The notes under the pieces were generated by a model that did not search any database, was not told the origin of the DNA, and saw nothing but the letters and a program-made list of their open reading frames with translations. Positions 34,357 through 45,350 of a stretch of 64,000 nt of DNA are shown here, in pieces (the stretch's first letter is position 1; every line of letters begins with the position of its first letter). The stretch covers positions 105,967,262 through 106,031,261 of the forward strand of contig CM061135.1 of assembly GCA_030789695.1 (NCBI GenBank), in the 5' to 3' direction. Source of the DNA: Scilla litardierei. Lineage: Eukaryota; Streptophyta; Magnoliopsida; Asparagales; Asparagaceae. The position numbers were made by a program, and so were the translations under genes.

Positions 34357-34632
34357 CCCCCGACCACCCGTTCGCATTCACCCTCGCCTGATCGCCATTT
34401 TCGTCGTCGTTTCACCTGCCTCTCCTCCCCAACAGCCTGATTCATTCCCCCACGTCCTCCACTCCTCCAATACTCCTTCTCCTCCACCCTCCCACGCATC
34501 CCCACATCCATCACCTCCCTCACCACATTCTTCTCCTCCCTCATCTATTCCCATCCCGATATCCACTTCCCCCTCCCGACCACTTCCATCGCACCCACGC
34601 TACCTCCTCCCTCCTCCTCCATCACTTCGTAT

Positions 34633-34917
34633 GTGCGTCGGAAGAAATTGCCGGTGCGCTCCAAATCTCTCCCACCACCACCCACTACCGTCACCACCAC
34701 ATCTTCTTCCCCCATCTCTATTCCTTTCACCACCGCCTTGTTCGTCGTCCTACCACCACCACCCACCTCCACCGACACTCCTCCCATTGTTCACACCACC
34801 TCCGCACCTATCCCTCCACCTCTTTCCCCACTTCTCCGCACACCCCCAGCCTCCCCCGACCACCCAGTCCCACCCTCTTCCGAGGAGGGCGAGGATTCAC
34901 CCTCTCCTGCATTCTGA
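34633..34917 (+). CDS. Proline/serine/threonine-rich ORF downstream of the internal TATA, function unknown
   Basis: A 94-codon frame starting MRRKKLPVRSKSLPPPPTT and ending SSEEGEDSPSPAF. It lies in a pyrimidine-rich stretch (34380-34920) that favours Pro/Ser/Thr codons by composition alone. Athila elements often carry a third, env-like ORF at this place. This could be the N-terminus of one, or just low-complexity sequence. No signal peptide or membrane segment is visible. Confidence 0.3.
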   Translation: MRRKKLPVRSKSLPPPPTTVTTTSSSPISIPFTTALFVVLPPPPTSTDTPPIVHTTSAPIPPPLSPLLRTPPASPDHPVPPSSEEGEDSPSPAF

Positions 34918-36525
34918 TTTCTCTCTTTTCCAATTTTCCCCTCGCATATTTCTGCATCACATTGATCATATCATTTTGCTAGCATCATCATGTTCAGCTT
35001 GGGGGAAATCGACTTTTGTGTGCATGTTTTCATGTGTCGTTGTCGTGTGTTCGTGTCTTTGAGTCCTTCGTTGCGTTTTATATCTTTTATTCTGTGTGTT
35101 TCTTTTTCTTTATTTTCCAGTTTCGTTCGTGTATTTTTCATGTTTTTCACTTTTTGTGCCGGTGCGTATCCCCCCTATCTTCTTTGCCCTCCCGTACTCA
35201 CTCATATTGCATTGGGGGCAATGCAAGCTTCAGCTTGGGGGAGTCTCACTGTGTGCGCCATTTGAGTCTTTCTTTTTCGTTTTTGTGTCGTTTTCATCGT
35301 GTTTTTTATTTTTTTTTCTTTTTCTTTTTCTTTTCTTCTTTTTATCTCTTTCTCCTAGAGATGAACCCTATGATGAATCGCCACAAAATCACACACACCT
35401 AGCATGGCATCGATAATCACAATCACTGACCCTAGGATTTCGAGTCCTCTTGCATTTCACGCATCGTGGGTCCACTTAGCTTTTTGTGAGTCGTGCGTCG
35501 TGCCTAGCTATTTTTCGTGCTTCCACTTTGTGATTTTACTTTATATACCTGTCCAGGAATGACCCCTAGATTATCATGCTTCGATTTGAATATGCGGTAT
35601 TTATCTTCCATGTCTGCTTCTGCATGATATATATATATCGTGTACTTCATTTCGCATGTGTCGGGATTCCACAATTAAGGACTAGGACAACCCATTTAGC
35701 CTATGCTCTATTTAGCGAGAATAGTTTCCTTTGCCCAAGTGTCAAGATTTCGACTTCTTTTTTGTTTTATTTGGTGCAAATCCCCTCGTCGTGTACCGTT
35801 CTCCCACTTGGGAGAGTACACATGTGTATAGCCAAAGACCCAAAAATCCAAAAAAAAGGAGAAAAGAAAAGAAAAAACCTAAAAAGAAAAGAAAAGAAAA
35901 ATTTTGTATAGCCAAAAAGCCAAAAAAAATACAAATAACCAAAACCCAAAAAAATTGCAAGTGTGAATATTTTTCCTATCTACCGAGAATAAAGGGAAGG
36001 CGAGAATTTGCACCGAGTGTTCTACTCCACATCATCTCAACCCCCATCGTTTTCGAAAACACTTGGCTTAGGAACTTTTTAGCTAGTATCTAGGCTATAG
36101 TGGCGTGATTTCCTTAACCCTAGTTGTGGAGTCCCTGATGCATGATACGCTTCTATTCTTATACTCATCTCGTGCGTGCTTGAACTAATATTCACCGCAA
36201 TTTCAAATTCGAATCGGTATTTGGGTCATTTCCTGGATTTGCGTATATGAGCTCATAGCACATTATAGAAAGCGACACCATTTGCTAGCACACGACCGCA
36301 CTCACACGCGCTTCACCGCGTGGGCCCACGACACTTATTTGGACTCGTTTTCCTAGGTTTAGTGATGTGATTTGACGTTTGCTTGCTTGGTGTGTCGTTT
36401 TTGATTTTTGTTGGCTCTGATGGACGATCTAGGATATAGAGTTTTCTTTCTCTCTCTTTCTCTCTATTTTTCCCCTCCGAGCTCCTACTCTCACTCATCT
36501 TCCTCGAGGACGAGGAAGAGTTCAG
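34918..36525 (+). other. Athila 3' non-coding region
   Basis: It contains Athila-typical motifs: cattgggggcaatgcaagct followed by cagcttgggggag near 35210-35245, and a purine-rich agccaaa..ccaaaaaaa stretch near 35820-35960. T-rich runs (35310-35360, 36440-36480) keep some frames open, but I see no gene. Confidence 0.7.
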
Positions 36526-36537
36526 ATTGGGGGATTT
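36526..36537 (+). other. Polypurine tract of Athila element
   Basis: attgggggattt immediately before the 3' LTR start TGACGTG. Confidence 0.8.
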
Positions 36538-38120
36538 TGACGTGCGTATATATTTCATATATTCACACACGTTTTATTTTGTGTTTCTCCGTATTTTTCC
36601 GCCGTCTTTTATTCATTTTCTCGTATTTTCTCATTTTCTTTCACTTTTCTTTGTTTCTCCATGTTTGCAGGAGATTGCCCGCGTAGGGGACGTTTAACGA
36701 CGATATCTCAAGTCCCCGGAGCAGCGGGAGGAGTCACGCGTGATCCAGAGGGTCAAACGACGAAGAATACATCTTTCAGCCCCTCACCCGGTCGGTTGGT
36801 CATCTCCAACCGATCGGGTGATGCACGCGTGCACCACCCGGTCTCAGCCGGAGCTCAAGTGAAAGTCACCCGACCGGTTCACAGGCCGGTTCAACGTGGG
36901 CCAACTCTCTGTCTTCTCAAGCCAAATTCCAACCGATCAGGTGACTCTCACCCGATCAGTTCATCTCTAGCTGATGCTGAGGAGCCGAAGACACGGGCAC
37001 CCAACCGATCCGTTCACCCGATGGCGCCAAGATCCAACCGGTCACTCCAAGAACTCAACCGACCGGTTCATATGACCGGGTGAAAGTCCGCCGTTTTCTA
37101 TTTATTATTTATAACGGATCACCCGATCGGTTGACTTGTCAACCGATCGGGTGATACGAGATCCTATAAATAGGACCCCTAGGGTTCCAGAAACGGGGAG
37201 CTGCTAGTTGTTACTGTTTTCTCCTATTTGTGACGGCTGTAATTACTCTTTTATTGTAAGTTTTTAGATCTTTCTTAAACTTTAGTATTATCTTAATTGC
37301 TCTATTTCCTTCGCATTCCAATCGTCTGATTATGATTTCAACGGTTCATTTTCGTTTAGATCGCTTTTTAATGAATATTTGTGAGTAGTTCCCAAATCTG
37401 GGATTTTGACGGAAACCCCTTCGGGGGCTCTTCCCGATGCATCCATAGGGTTAGGAAATCGATAGGGATTAGGAATCTAACGGTTACGCGGGGTGTTTCA
37501 TTGTCATCGGCGGGAAAAAGACCGCTTTTGACCGTCGGGCCAAGGGGGAATAAACTTGGCGGTTGACTCCCTAGCCATAGCTCACGCCCTTAGCATAGAC
37601 GCCGAATCCTAGCGCGCGGGAGCGGTAGGATGAGACGTTGGGAGTTATCGTTGCGAGCTTAGTGCTCCCGGAATCGATCAGTGTTAATGGACACGGGAGT
37701 GCCCACTGATCGAATCCGGGAAGTCCGGTGTATCATCCTGGGCACCGACCGGAATATCGGGCCCATGGGATGCCGGTACCACTTTCAGAGGCAACGTCTC
37801 ACCATTAGACCCTAATTCTGATCGCTCTCCTGCCCGTAGGCTGTATCGGGAAGAGTCGTTCGTTGGAGTGGAAACCAAAGTCCCGGGTTTATTTTCTTAT
37901 TGTTCATACCTTGCATTCTTTTCTCGTGACAACATATCAACCGATTCGGGCTAGCTCGCCCACGGGGTGATTTTGGTCCTCCTTGACACAAGCACATCCT
38001 AGCCTCCCTGTGTTCGACCCCCAAGCCACACTACAACACCGTGCGCTTGCGGTTACAAATATCTAAACCCCCACGCGGGTCCCCCGGCCATTTGCGGTTA
38101 GCAAGCCGGGGCACACTTCA
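36538..38120 (+). repeat. 3' LTR of Athila-type element
   Basis: 1583 bp, near-identical to 29299-30864 apart from a 17 bp block near 36675. It ends GCACACTTCA; the 5' LTR has GCACACGTCA. Palindrome at 37118-37155 and TATA at 37165-37172 are retained. Confidence 0.93.
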
Positions 38121-38796
38121 TGGATCCGCTATCATCTCATGCGTAGATATGTATCTTATGTCTACCTTCTTGTTCTTATTACAGTCTTTTGCAAAATCAT
38201 CCTCTTAACCGCTTTCCAGTGTGTTTGCCCTGGATTGGATTGGTAACGACTTACCATTCCAACGGCAAAACAGATGTCCGGTCTTGTACACATCATAGCG
38301 TACATAAGACTACCAACTGCACTGGAATATGAAACTTTTTCCATAATTTCCTTTTTCTCTTTGGTTCTTAGGACACATCTTCAGACATAAATTATCGCAT
38401 ATGCTTATTGGAATATCAATGGACTTACAGTCCTGCATATTAAAACGTTCTAGAACCTTCTTTATATAAGTCTCTTGTGAAAGAGAAAGAAGTTTCTTCG
38501 AACGATTCCTTGAAATCTTAACTCCAAGGATATATGCGGCTTCTCCCATGTCTTTCATCTCAAGAATTGATGAAAGCCAAGCCTTGATATCCATCACAAA
38601 GCCCTTGTCATTTCTGGCTATTAAAATGTCATCTACGTATAGAGACATAATAACATACTTGCTTTTAATCCTCTTGATATATACACAGTTATCTTCATCA
38701 AGCATGGTAAAACCATTTGATAAGACAACTTCTTGAAATTGTATATACCATTGCCTCGAGGATTGTTTAAGACCATATATGGACTTTCGAAGTTTA
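38121..38796 (-). pseudogene. Copia RT C-terminal half and RNase H start
   Basis: Reverse strand: LRKSIYGLKQSSRQWY, then the RT catalytic motif in MSLYVDDILIA (YVDD codons near 38630-38641), LEMKDMGEAAYILGVKISRN, then GSLMYAMMCTRPDICFAVGM and GQTHWKAVKRM. A frameshift lies near 38340. After KRMIL the usual RNase H core is missing and sequence jumps to ISTHEMIADP, so about 100 residues with the catalytic acids are deleted. Confidence 0.88.
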
Positions 38797-38801
38797 CAAA
38801 C

Positions 38802-39170
38802 TGATACGATCCGGGGATCGAATCAATCAAATCGATATATTTTAAAGTGGAAAATGTAAAAAGAGGAATTTTTATAAGAAAGAAATGTGAAGAACTACAG
38901 ATAAAGTGGGTTTCCTTCGAGACGAAACCCTATCTCCTAGCTTTGAATGTCGGATCAAAGCCTAAGAACCTTCTCTAAGATGCCTAACAAGTTTCTTCAC
39001 AAATCAAGCATATCCTAACCCTAGCCCACGCCCTCACTTATATAATGTTTAGGCGTGGTGCATACAGCAAAACTAGCAAAACTTATTGTGCATAAAGAAA
39101 CTTTGCCCAAATAGTCGGTGCACACAGCAATTACTCCTTCGGCCTCCTTTCGTACGCAATGATCGCATCA
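38802..39170 (-). repeat. 3' LTR of TRIM-like element
   Basis: 369 bp, near-identical to 40111-40479. The purine tract on the internal side marks it as the 3' LTR in reverse orientation. Confidence 0.94.
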
Positions 39171-39181
39171 TTACTCCGCCC

Positions 39182-40084
39182 CTAAAAGAGCCACCTTGTC
39201 CTCAAGGTGGTGCATGAAGTCCGCGGAGGCCCTACTCCAAGTGCGCGCAAGCCTCCTCCTGGATCAAAATGATAAAAAGAATCTCCACCGCTTTCACTGC
39301 CGTTCTGAAGAAATCCAGATCTGAAAGGTTCAGATCTGAAAATTTGAAGATCTGGATCTGAAAATTTCAGATCTGAGACTTTCAGATCTGGATCTGAAAG
39401 ATCGAGATCTGAGAATTTCAGATCTGGATCTGAGAATTTCAGATCTAGATCTGAAAGATCTGGATCTGAGAATTTCAGATCTGGATCTGAGAATTTCAGA
39501 TCTGAGAATTTCAGATCTGGATCTGAGAATTTCAGATCTGGGACTTTCAGATCTGGATCTGAGAATTTCAGATCTGGATCTGAGACTTTCAGATCTGAGA
39601 CTTTCAGATCTGGATCTGAGAATTTCAGATCTGGATCTGTAAGATCTGGATCTGAGAATTTCAGATCTGGATCTGAGAATTTCAGATCTGGATCTGAAAG
39701 ATCTGAGGCGTCGCTCTCCTCTTTCTCCACCTCATCCTCAGAGAAGTACCCATGAGACTTCATCAGATCGGAGTTCGCAGCTTCATCAAGACCTAATGCT
39801 CTATAAGCTTGCTCCCTGTAAAAGAAGACATAAAAATTTCTCGGATCATAATCCAAGATTTCTGACCCCAAACCTATGCATTTCCAATAGCGCCCAATCA
39901 TCAGGTAACACCCCATCAAATTGGCTAAACATTATAAGTGTTGAGCTTTCCCCCTGGCTGCGAAAATGCAATCGTAATAAGATTTAGCAATTTCATATTG
40001 GCTAGCTGCATCATGAAATCTTCCATCTCGAAAAAGCTTGTTCCCTTGCCGCAACGCCCGTTCTTGTTGTAGCAAATCACCCAT
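39182..40084 (-). pseudogene. Captured OEP61/TPR7-like TPR fragment with acidic repeat tail
   Basis: Reverse strand, from ATG at 40084 (MGDLLQQERALRQGN). One in-frame stop at 39932-39934 is the only break. The first part has a TPR-like helix pair (RQGNKLFRDGRFHDAASQYE). After the stop come LMGCYLMIGRYWKCIGLG, SEILDYDPRNFYVFFYREQAY and RALGLDEAANSDLMKSHGYF. The order and wording recall the TPR region of the plant outer-envelope/ER chaperone-docking protein OEP61 (TPR7): a conserved KQGNELH-like start, NLMSCYL, EVLGYDARN, YRRGQAYRDLG. No introns are apparent, so a spliced mRNA was probably captured. From 39712 to about 39310 the frame becomes a repeat of SDPDLKF. The identity rests on memory of family motifs. 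Confidence 0.72.
39310..39712 (-). repeat. 21 bp tandem repeat (SDPDLKF units) inside captured ORF
   Basis: Units of cagatctggatctgagaatt with 12 bp and 21 bp variants repeat about 20 times. In frame on the reverse strand they read SDPDLKF, SDLKF and related words. The array probably expanded by slippage after or before capture. Confidence 0.9.
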
Positions 40085-40095
40085 GGATCGTAGAT

Positions 40096-40107
40096 GCTCT
40101 GATACCA
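40096..40107 (-). other. Primer binding site of TRIM-like element
   Basis: The reverse strand reads tggtatcagagc, complementary to the 3' end of initiator tRNA-Met, three bases from the 5' LTR. Confidence 0.9.
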
Positions 40108-40110
40108 ATT

Positions 40111-40479
40111 TGATACGATCCAGGGATCGAATCAATCAAATCGATATATTTTAAAGTGGAAAATGTAAAAAGAGGAATTTTTATAAGAAAGAAATGTGAA
40201 GAACTACAGATAAAGTGGGTTTCCTTCGAGACGAAACCCTATCTCCTAGCTTTGAATGTCGGATCAAAGCCTAAGAACCTTCTCTAAGATGCCTAACAAG
40301 TTTCTTCACAAATCAAGCATATCCTAACCCTAGCCCACGCCCTCACTTATTTAATGTTTAGGCATGGTGCATACAGCAAAACTAGCAAAACTTATTGTGC
40401 ATAAAGAAACTTTGCCCAAATAGTCGGTGCACACAGCAATTACTCCTTCGGCCTCCTTTCGTACGTAATGATCGCATCA
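40111..40479 (-). repeat. 5' LTR of TRIM-like element
   Basis: 369 bp partner of 38802-39170, next to the primer binding site. Confidence 0.94.
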
Positions 40480-40484
40480 CAAAC

Positions 40485-41552
40485 CTTATGTTCGTTTCCT
40501 TCTTTTACAAACCCTGTTGGTTGTTCCATATAGATCTCCTAGTCCAATTCTCCATTGAGAAAGACAGTCTTTACATCCATCTGATGTAATTCGAGGTCTA
40601 AGCAAGCTACCATAGCCAGAATCAAGCGAATCGAGGTAAAACAGACAACAGGTGAGAAAGTCTCTTCGTAGTCTATCCCTTCCTGTTGTGTAAAACCTTT
40701 CGCGACAAGGCGAGCTTTATATCTGTCAATAGAGCCATCAGCCTTATGCTTGATCTTGAGAACCCATTTGTTCCCAATAGCTCTACGTCCTCTGGGTAAG
40801 TCAACTAAGTCCCAGACTTGGTTAACTTTCATGGATTCCAACTCCTCCTTCATCGCTTCCATCCATTTGTCTTTCGCAGGGCATGATACGGCCTGTTTGA
40901 AAGTAGCAGGCTCGTTATCATCTTGTAGTAAAGTCATAAAGGTTTGCGGAACTTCATCCTCAAATCTTAGAGGAGCCAACCTTGTACGACTACTACGTCT
41001 TATTTGAGATTCTTGAAGTCCTTATTGACTCGAATTTAGATCAATTCTAATATCACTCCCACTTGGAATGTCGTTAGAAATGCTCCCACTTGGATCATTA
41101 TTCCCGTATGGAATAGGATTAGCATCATTCGTATCATCCATTGGTGAAGTTTGAAACGTATTTTCAATTTCACCAAGAATTCTCCCACTCGAATGAGGTA
41201 ATCCTTCTTGATCATTAATCTCAAATAGAGATAAGTCCTGACTTATCTCGCCCTGTCTTGGAAACTCGTTTTCCAAGAAAGTGACATCCTTCGACTCAAA
41301 TTCAATTAGACCTCCATTATCTTCCTGACCAATGAAAACATAACCTTTGGAGTTTTTTGCGTATCGTATAAAGATACATTTCCTTCCCCGTGGCCCAAGT
41401 TTGCCATACTTATGGGAGGAAATATGTGCGTAGGATGCACATCCCCAAGGTTTTAAAATATTTAAGTCAGGAGACCTTTGGTTCCACAACTCATAAGGAG
41501 TGGAGCTAACTGATTTCGAGGGTACGCGGTTCAAGATGAAAGCGGCCATCAA
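40485..41552 (-). pseudogene. Copia integrase C-terminus and RT N-terminal half
   Basis: Reverse strand. Integrase tail: MAAFILNRVPSKSV, TPYELWNQRSPDLNILKPWG, KCIFIRYAKNSKGYVF. After a single in-frame stop (41022-41024) the RT begins: WMEAMKEELESMKVNQVWDL, KWVLKIKHKADGSIDRYKAR, LVAKGFTQQEGIDYEETFSP, HQMDVKTVFLNGELD. A TAG at 40539 replaces one residue before EIYMEQPTGFVKEG. The frame then meets the TRIM-like insertion at 40480. Confidence 0.9.
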
Positions 41553-43450
41553 TAATGCATCAAAAGGTGATTGGCAAGTTAGCTTGCGCCATCATTGAAC
41601 GGACCATTTCCATTAAAGTCATATTCCTCCTTTCAGCAACACCATTTTGTTGAGGAGATAAGGCATAGTTACCTGATGTACTATGTCCTTTTCATCACAA
41701 AGTTTCTTAAAACTTGTTGATTGATATTCACCGCCCCTATCGATTCGCAAGACCTTAATCTTGCGATCTAATTTATTCTCCACTAAACTCATATAGTTTT
41801 TAAAGCAGGTTAATGCTTCACTTTTGTGGGATATCAAATAGATATGTCCGAATCGGGTGAAATCATCAATAAAAGTGATGAAATAGGACTTCCCGTGTCT
41901 TGTCTTGACATTCATCGGACCACATATGTTCGAATGGATGAGCTGTAATGGAACCTCGGCCCTTGTGCCGGTTCCAAACGGCTTGTGACAAGATTTCCCC
42001 ACAAGGCAATGTTCGCAGGTCGACATATCGACCTTTGAAATATTGGATAGAAAGCCACGTTTGGCAAGTCTATCCATACGCGTTGGTCCAATGTGACCAA
42101 GCCTTGCGTGCCAACAAATTACATCAGACTCATAAGTCGAAGAATTTGTAACAAGGAAATTTTTATTACAAAATGAAGAGTCATACATTGTATTTAATAC
42201 AATAAATCCTTTGAATACATACCCAGTACCAATTAAGGAATTATTACAAAACAAGTCCACTTTACAATCATGAAAAAACCAGTTATAACCAAGACCCATT
42301 AACACGACCACAGATATAATATTCCTTCGAATATCTGGAGCGAAGAGGACATCATGTAGTAAGAAAGTGCGACCGTTGTCCAAGACTAGCTTGCAAGTCC
42401 CAACGCCTTTCACTTCAACACGTGTGTTGTTTCCTACATAGATCCACTTCGTTCCTTGGGGTATCCGGTGATACTCCACGAAGGACCGTCTGTCCCTTGC
42501 TATGTGGTCGGTGGCACCTGAATCAATTATCCAAAATGGATTAGATTCCACAAGAAATATTGAACTAGAAACACATATGTAACTAGTATAATTACAAGTT
42601 ACCTCGTCACCTCCACTCGTACACGAACGAGCATAGTGACCGAGCTTGTTGCACTTGAAGCACTTGATCTTCTTCAAGTCTTTCTTCTTGTGCCATTTCT
42701 TTTGCCCACCCTTATGTTTGGGTTTCTTGGTAGACTCAGGTAGCTTATTACGTTCATTAGTAGACTTCGAACGATCTTTCTGTTTCTTTCTTCCGTGTGA
42801 GGAACTAGCAACCATGTGCACCTCTGCACTTGGCTTGGCAGCCGCAAGCCGCTCTTCCTCTAACTCGAGGTGCTTAGAAACGTCGCTGAAGTTCTTGATG
42901 CTATCATTATGAGTGAGATGCGTCTTCATTTGGTCCCACCCATTTGGTAGGGAACGTATGACTGCTTGGATTTGTTGCTCATCTGTGAGCACATGACCTG
43001 CATCCTTTAACTCTGAGATTAGATTCGCCATATGTCGCAGATGTTTCTCCATGGAATGATCTGGACGTTTCTTGTATGAATCAAATCTTATAGTTAAAGA
43101 ACGAAGTTTGGACATCGATGTGCCACCAAACTTTTCCTCAAGCTTGGACCATATGTCCATGGCTAAGTCATGCTCTCGGAAGATGCGCATTATGTCATCG
43201 GCCATACTGTTCAATAACGTAATGCGAGCTATCTTGTTCTTTGAGACCAAGCATCAAAAGCTTCCTTGTCTCGTCTGTGTTGGGCCGTAGTGCCCAACTC
43301 GAGTTCAATCATTACGTTCTTTAGAGTTTCGAGCACTTCTTGCTCCTCTAGAACGTATTGTATCTTGATGGACCATAGTTTGTAATTATCGCCGTTGAGT
43401 TTTTCACCTCTGTTTAACTCAGCGACGATATTCTTTGAAGCGGAAGACAT
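41553..43450 (-). pseudogene. Copia gag, protease and integrase core
   Basis: Starts at ATG 43450 (MSSASKNIVAELNRGEKLNG), with a frameshift near 43240. Gag (LRSLTIRFDSYKKRPDHSME, NLISELKDAGHVLTDEQQIQ) ends with a CCHC knuckle CFKCNKLGHYARSC near 42630-42670. Protease has WIIDSGATDHIA near 42515-42540. The pre-integrase zinc region is WHARLGHIGPTRMDRLAKRG with CEHCLVGK, then the integrase core (SYFITFIDDFTRFGHIYLIS, LRIDRGGEYQSTSF). Frameshifts near 41655 and 41572 break it before QQNGVAERRN-type sequence. It looks Tork/TNT1-like, but the lineage was not tested. Confidence 0.9.
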
Positions 43451-45334
43451 TTTACTTTTAAAATGCTGCAAAAGACACAAAACCGAAGGTTCGATCAAAA
43501 TCATTGCATAAAATTCTTATACACATAGTCATCATACATTTTCATGATTCATTAGTCTCGGCTAGCGGACCGACCAGGGAAATGGCTAAGTCATGGTTCA
43601 CTACCCCCAGACTGAGCTGAGGTGTCCCACAAACTAGTCCAAAAGACCACTGGTCGAATCATGATCCATTGCGATACTGAATCAATCGAATGTGAAATTT
43701 CAGGCTAGTTTAATATCACTCCCACTTGGAAAAATCCCACTTGGAATGATATTATAATATTTGATAAGTTACTTTCGAAAAATATTGAAGATGTTGCTCT
43801 AGAATCGGAAAGGTCTCTACGATTCCAATCACCATCTAGTACAACTTTCAATATTTCCCCCTCACTTATCAAACGATAGTACTCGTATAGTACTTCACAG
43901 CGGAAAAGCGTTTTTTGAAAAAACGTATTTTGAAAACGTATTTTTCAAATGCATTTAGCAAACGTATTTTGCAGTATTTTGAAAACGTATTTTTCAAACG
44001 CATTTTGCAAACGTATTTTGCAGGGCCTACACCCCATTACAGGGTGACATAGCCGGAATATTTCGACAATTCCCCGGCCATTGCCGGGATGAGCCGTAGC
44101 CGTGCCAAGGCCGGATCCCCCCTTTGGGGATTTTTTGCAAGCCATTGTCGCCGGCTCCCATATGGATCCATGCGCTCCCCTTTTGTAAGGGAATTTGCCG
44201 CAGATAACTGTCGTCGGCCCCGTATGGACCGGTCATGCATGTCACATTCATGCAAGCCCCCCTGCCAAATGCAGGGTCAACCGGGGCTCAAAACTGGGCT
44301 CGACCGGGGCTCGGCACTGGCCGAGACCGGGGCCGGCAGTGGCCAGACACTGGCCTCGGCCAGTGCCGACAGGCCTTGGCCTGGCCCTGGCCACTGCCAG
44401 GGCCGGCCATGGCCACTGCCAGGGCCGGCCGTGGCCCTGGCAGCGGCCAGGGCTGGTCTCATCCAGGCCCTGGCCTCTGCCAGGGCCGGCCAGGCCGCCG
44501 GCCCTGACCTCTGCCAGGGCCGACAGGGCCCTGGCCTGGGGCCAGGGCGCCGGCCCTGGCCTCTGCCAGGGCCAGCCAGGCCACTGGCCTGAGGCCAGGG
44601 CGCCGGCCCTGGCCTCTGCCAGGGCCGACAGGGCCCTGGCCGGGCCCTGGCTCCCAGGCAGGGCCCTCTGGCCCTAGCCTGGCTGCGGCCAGGGCCCCCT
44701 GGCCCTGGCCAGCCAGAGCCAGCCAGGCCCTGGCCGGGGCCGGCCAGGGCTGGCCATGGCCCTTTGGCCATGGCCGGCCATGGCCCATATGGCCATGGCC
44801 GGCCACCCCCTTGCATGGGGTTGGCCGCACATCCCACCGGAGGGGTGGCCGTGGTGGTTTTTTGGCCGTAGCCAACCCCCTCCGCATGGGGAGGGGGATG
44901 CATTGCCTCCATGCACCAAAATTGTCATCTTCTCCATTGAGAATAACCACCATCTTCTTCTTCGATGAGACGCCCGTTCATCGAGAAAGTAGTTATTCTC
45001 TAATGGCCGTGTGCCAAAATGAAAAATAACATACTCTAAAGTTCGTAAACTACACGCTCCACATGAAGAGAGCGCCCATTCCCTTTTGAATGGAGACTCA
45101 GCATCCATGAAGAGTGCGAGTTTGGCGATATGAACGGTCGGTTCTTCCCGTCACGGAGAGTTCCTGCCATATCCGTAATGACAGAAGACCCTAACGTGAA
45201 AAGAACAACCGCTGCGTTCTCTCCGTCACGAAGCGTTCCTACCATATGCATAATGGTAGGATACCCATTCGTGAAAAAGACAACGCCTCGTTCATCGGTT
45301 CGACGGGGCGACGGTTTGACCGGGGCGAACCTGT
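43451..45334 (-). other. Copia 5' leader, unusually long and GC-rich in part
   Basis: About 1.9 kb between primer site and gag. It holds a 49 bp direct repeat (gaaaacgtatttttcaaa at 43932 and 43981) and a very GC-rich tract at about 44280-44810 built from ccagggcc, ggccctggcc and ccggcc words. Long frames there, for example reverse strand 44277-44912, arise from composition. I see no gene. Confidence 0.75.
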
Positions 45335-45349
45335 ATGGCTCTGATACCA
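45335..45349 (-). other. Primer binding site of copia
   Basis: The reverse strand reads tggtatcagagccat, complementary to initiator tRNA-Met, one base from the 5' LTR. Confidence 0.9.
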
Positions 45350-45350
45350 A

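Larger units (their letters stand above)
29299..38120 (+). mobile_element. Athila-type Ty3/gypsy element, gag-protease only
   Basis: LTRs 29299-30864 and 36538-38120, starting TGACGTG and ending (G/T)TCA, with TSD tggat (29294-29298, 38121-38125). A full 18-base primer site for tRNA-Asp, Athila-like gag and an aspartic protease are present. RT, RNase H and integrase are absent: the sequence passes from the post-protease region to the characteristic post-pol motif (cgtcgagccaacgacgttaa, gggaggcaacccatg near 33810-33860). The LTRs are very similar apart from a 17 bp block only in the 3' LTR (gcccgcgtaggggacgt near 36675). A recent non-autonomous insertion. Confidence 0.94.
38802..40479 (-). mobile_element. 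TRIM-like LTR element carrying a captured TPR-protein fragment
   Basis: Two 369 bp LTRs (38802-39170, 40111-40479) with TGATACGATCC...GATCGCATCA ends differ at about four positions by eye. TSD caaac at 38797-38801 and 40480-40484. Excision rejoins NEHKVC to KLRKS of the copia RT in frame. On the reverse strand there is an initiator tRNA-Met primer site after the 5' LTR and a purine tract (ttttaggggcggag) before the 3' LTR. The 940 bp interior has no retroviral domain; it is a host-derived reading frame. Total 1678 bp. Movement would need enzymes in trans. Confidence 0.95.

Noticed and set aside
35016..35960. Hydrophobic Phe-rich frames near the Athila 3' end, membrane protein or env?
   Set aside because: They follow T-rich runs in different frames, with no conserved motif; treated as Athila 3' non-coding sequence.
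39182..40084. A resident host gene on the reverse strand
   Set aside because: It lies between two LTRs with primer site, purine tract and target duplication inside a copia RT, so it is a transposed fragment.
44277..44953. Long Gly/Pro/Ala frames in the GC-rich copia leader
   Set aside because: Overlapping frames on both strands without stops are expected at this GC content; located in a retrotransposon leader.
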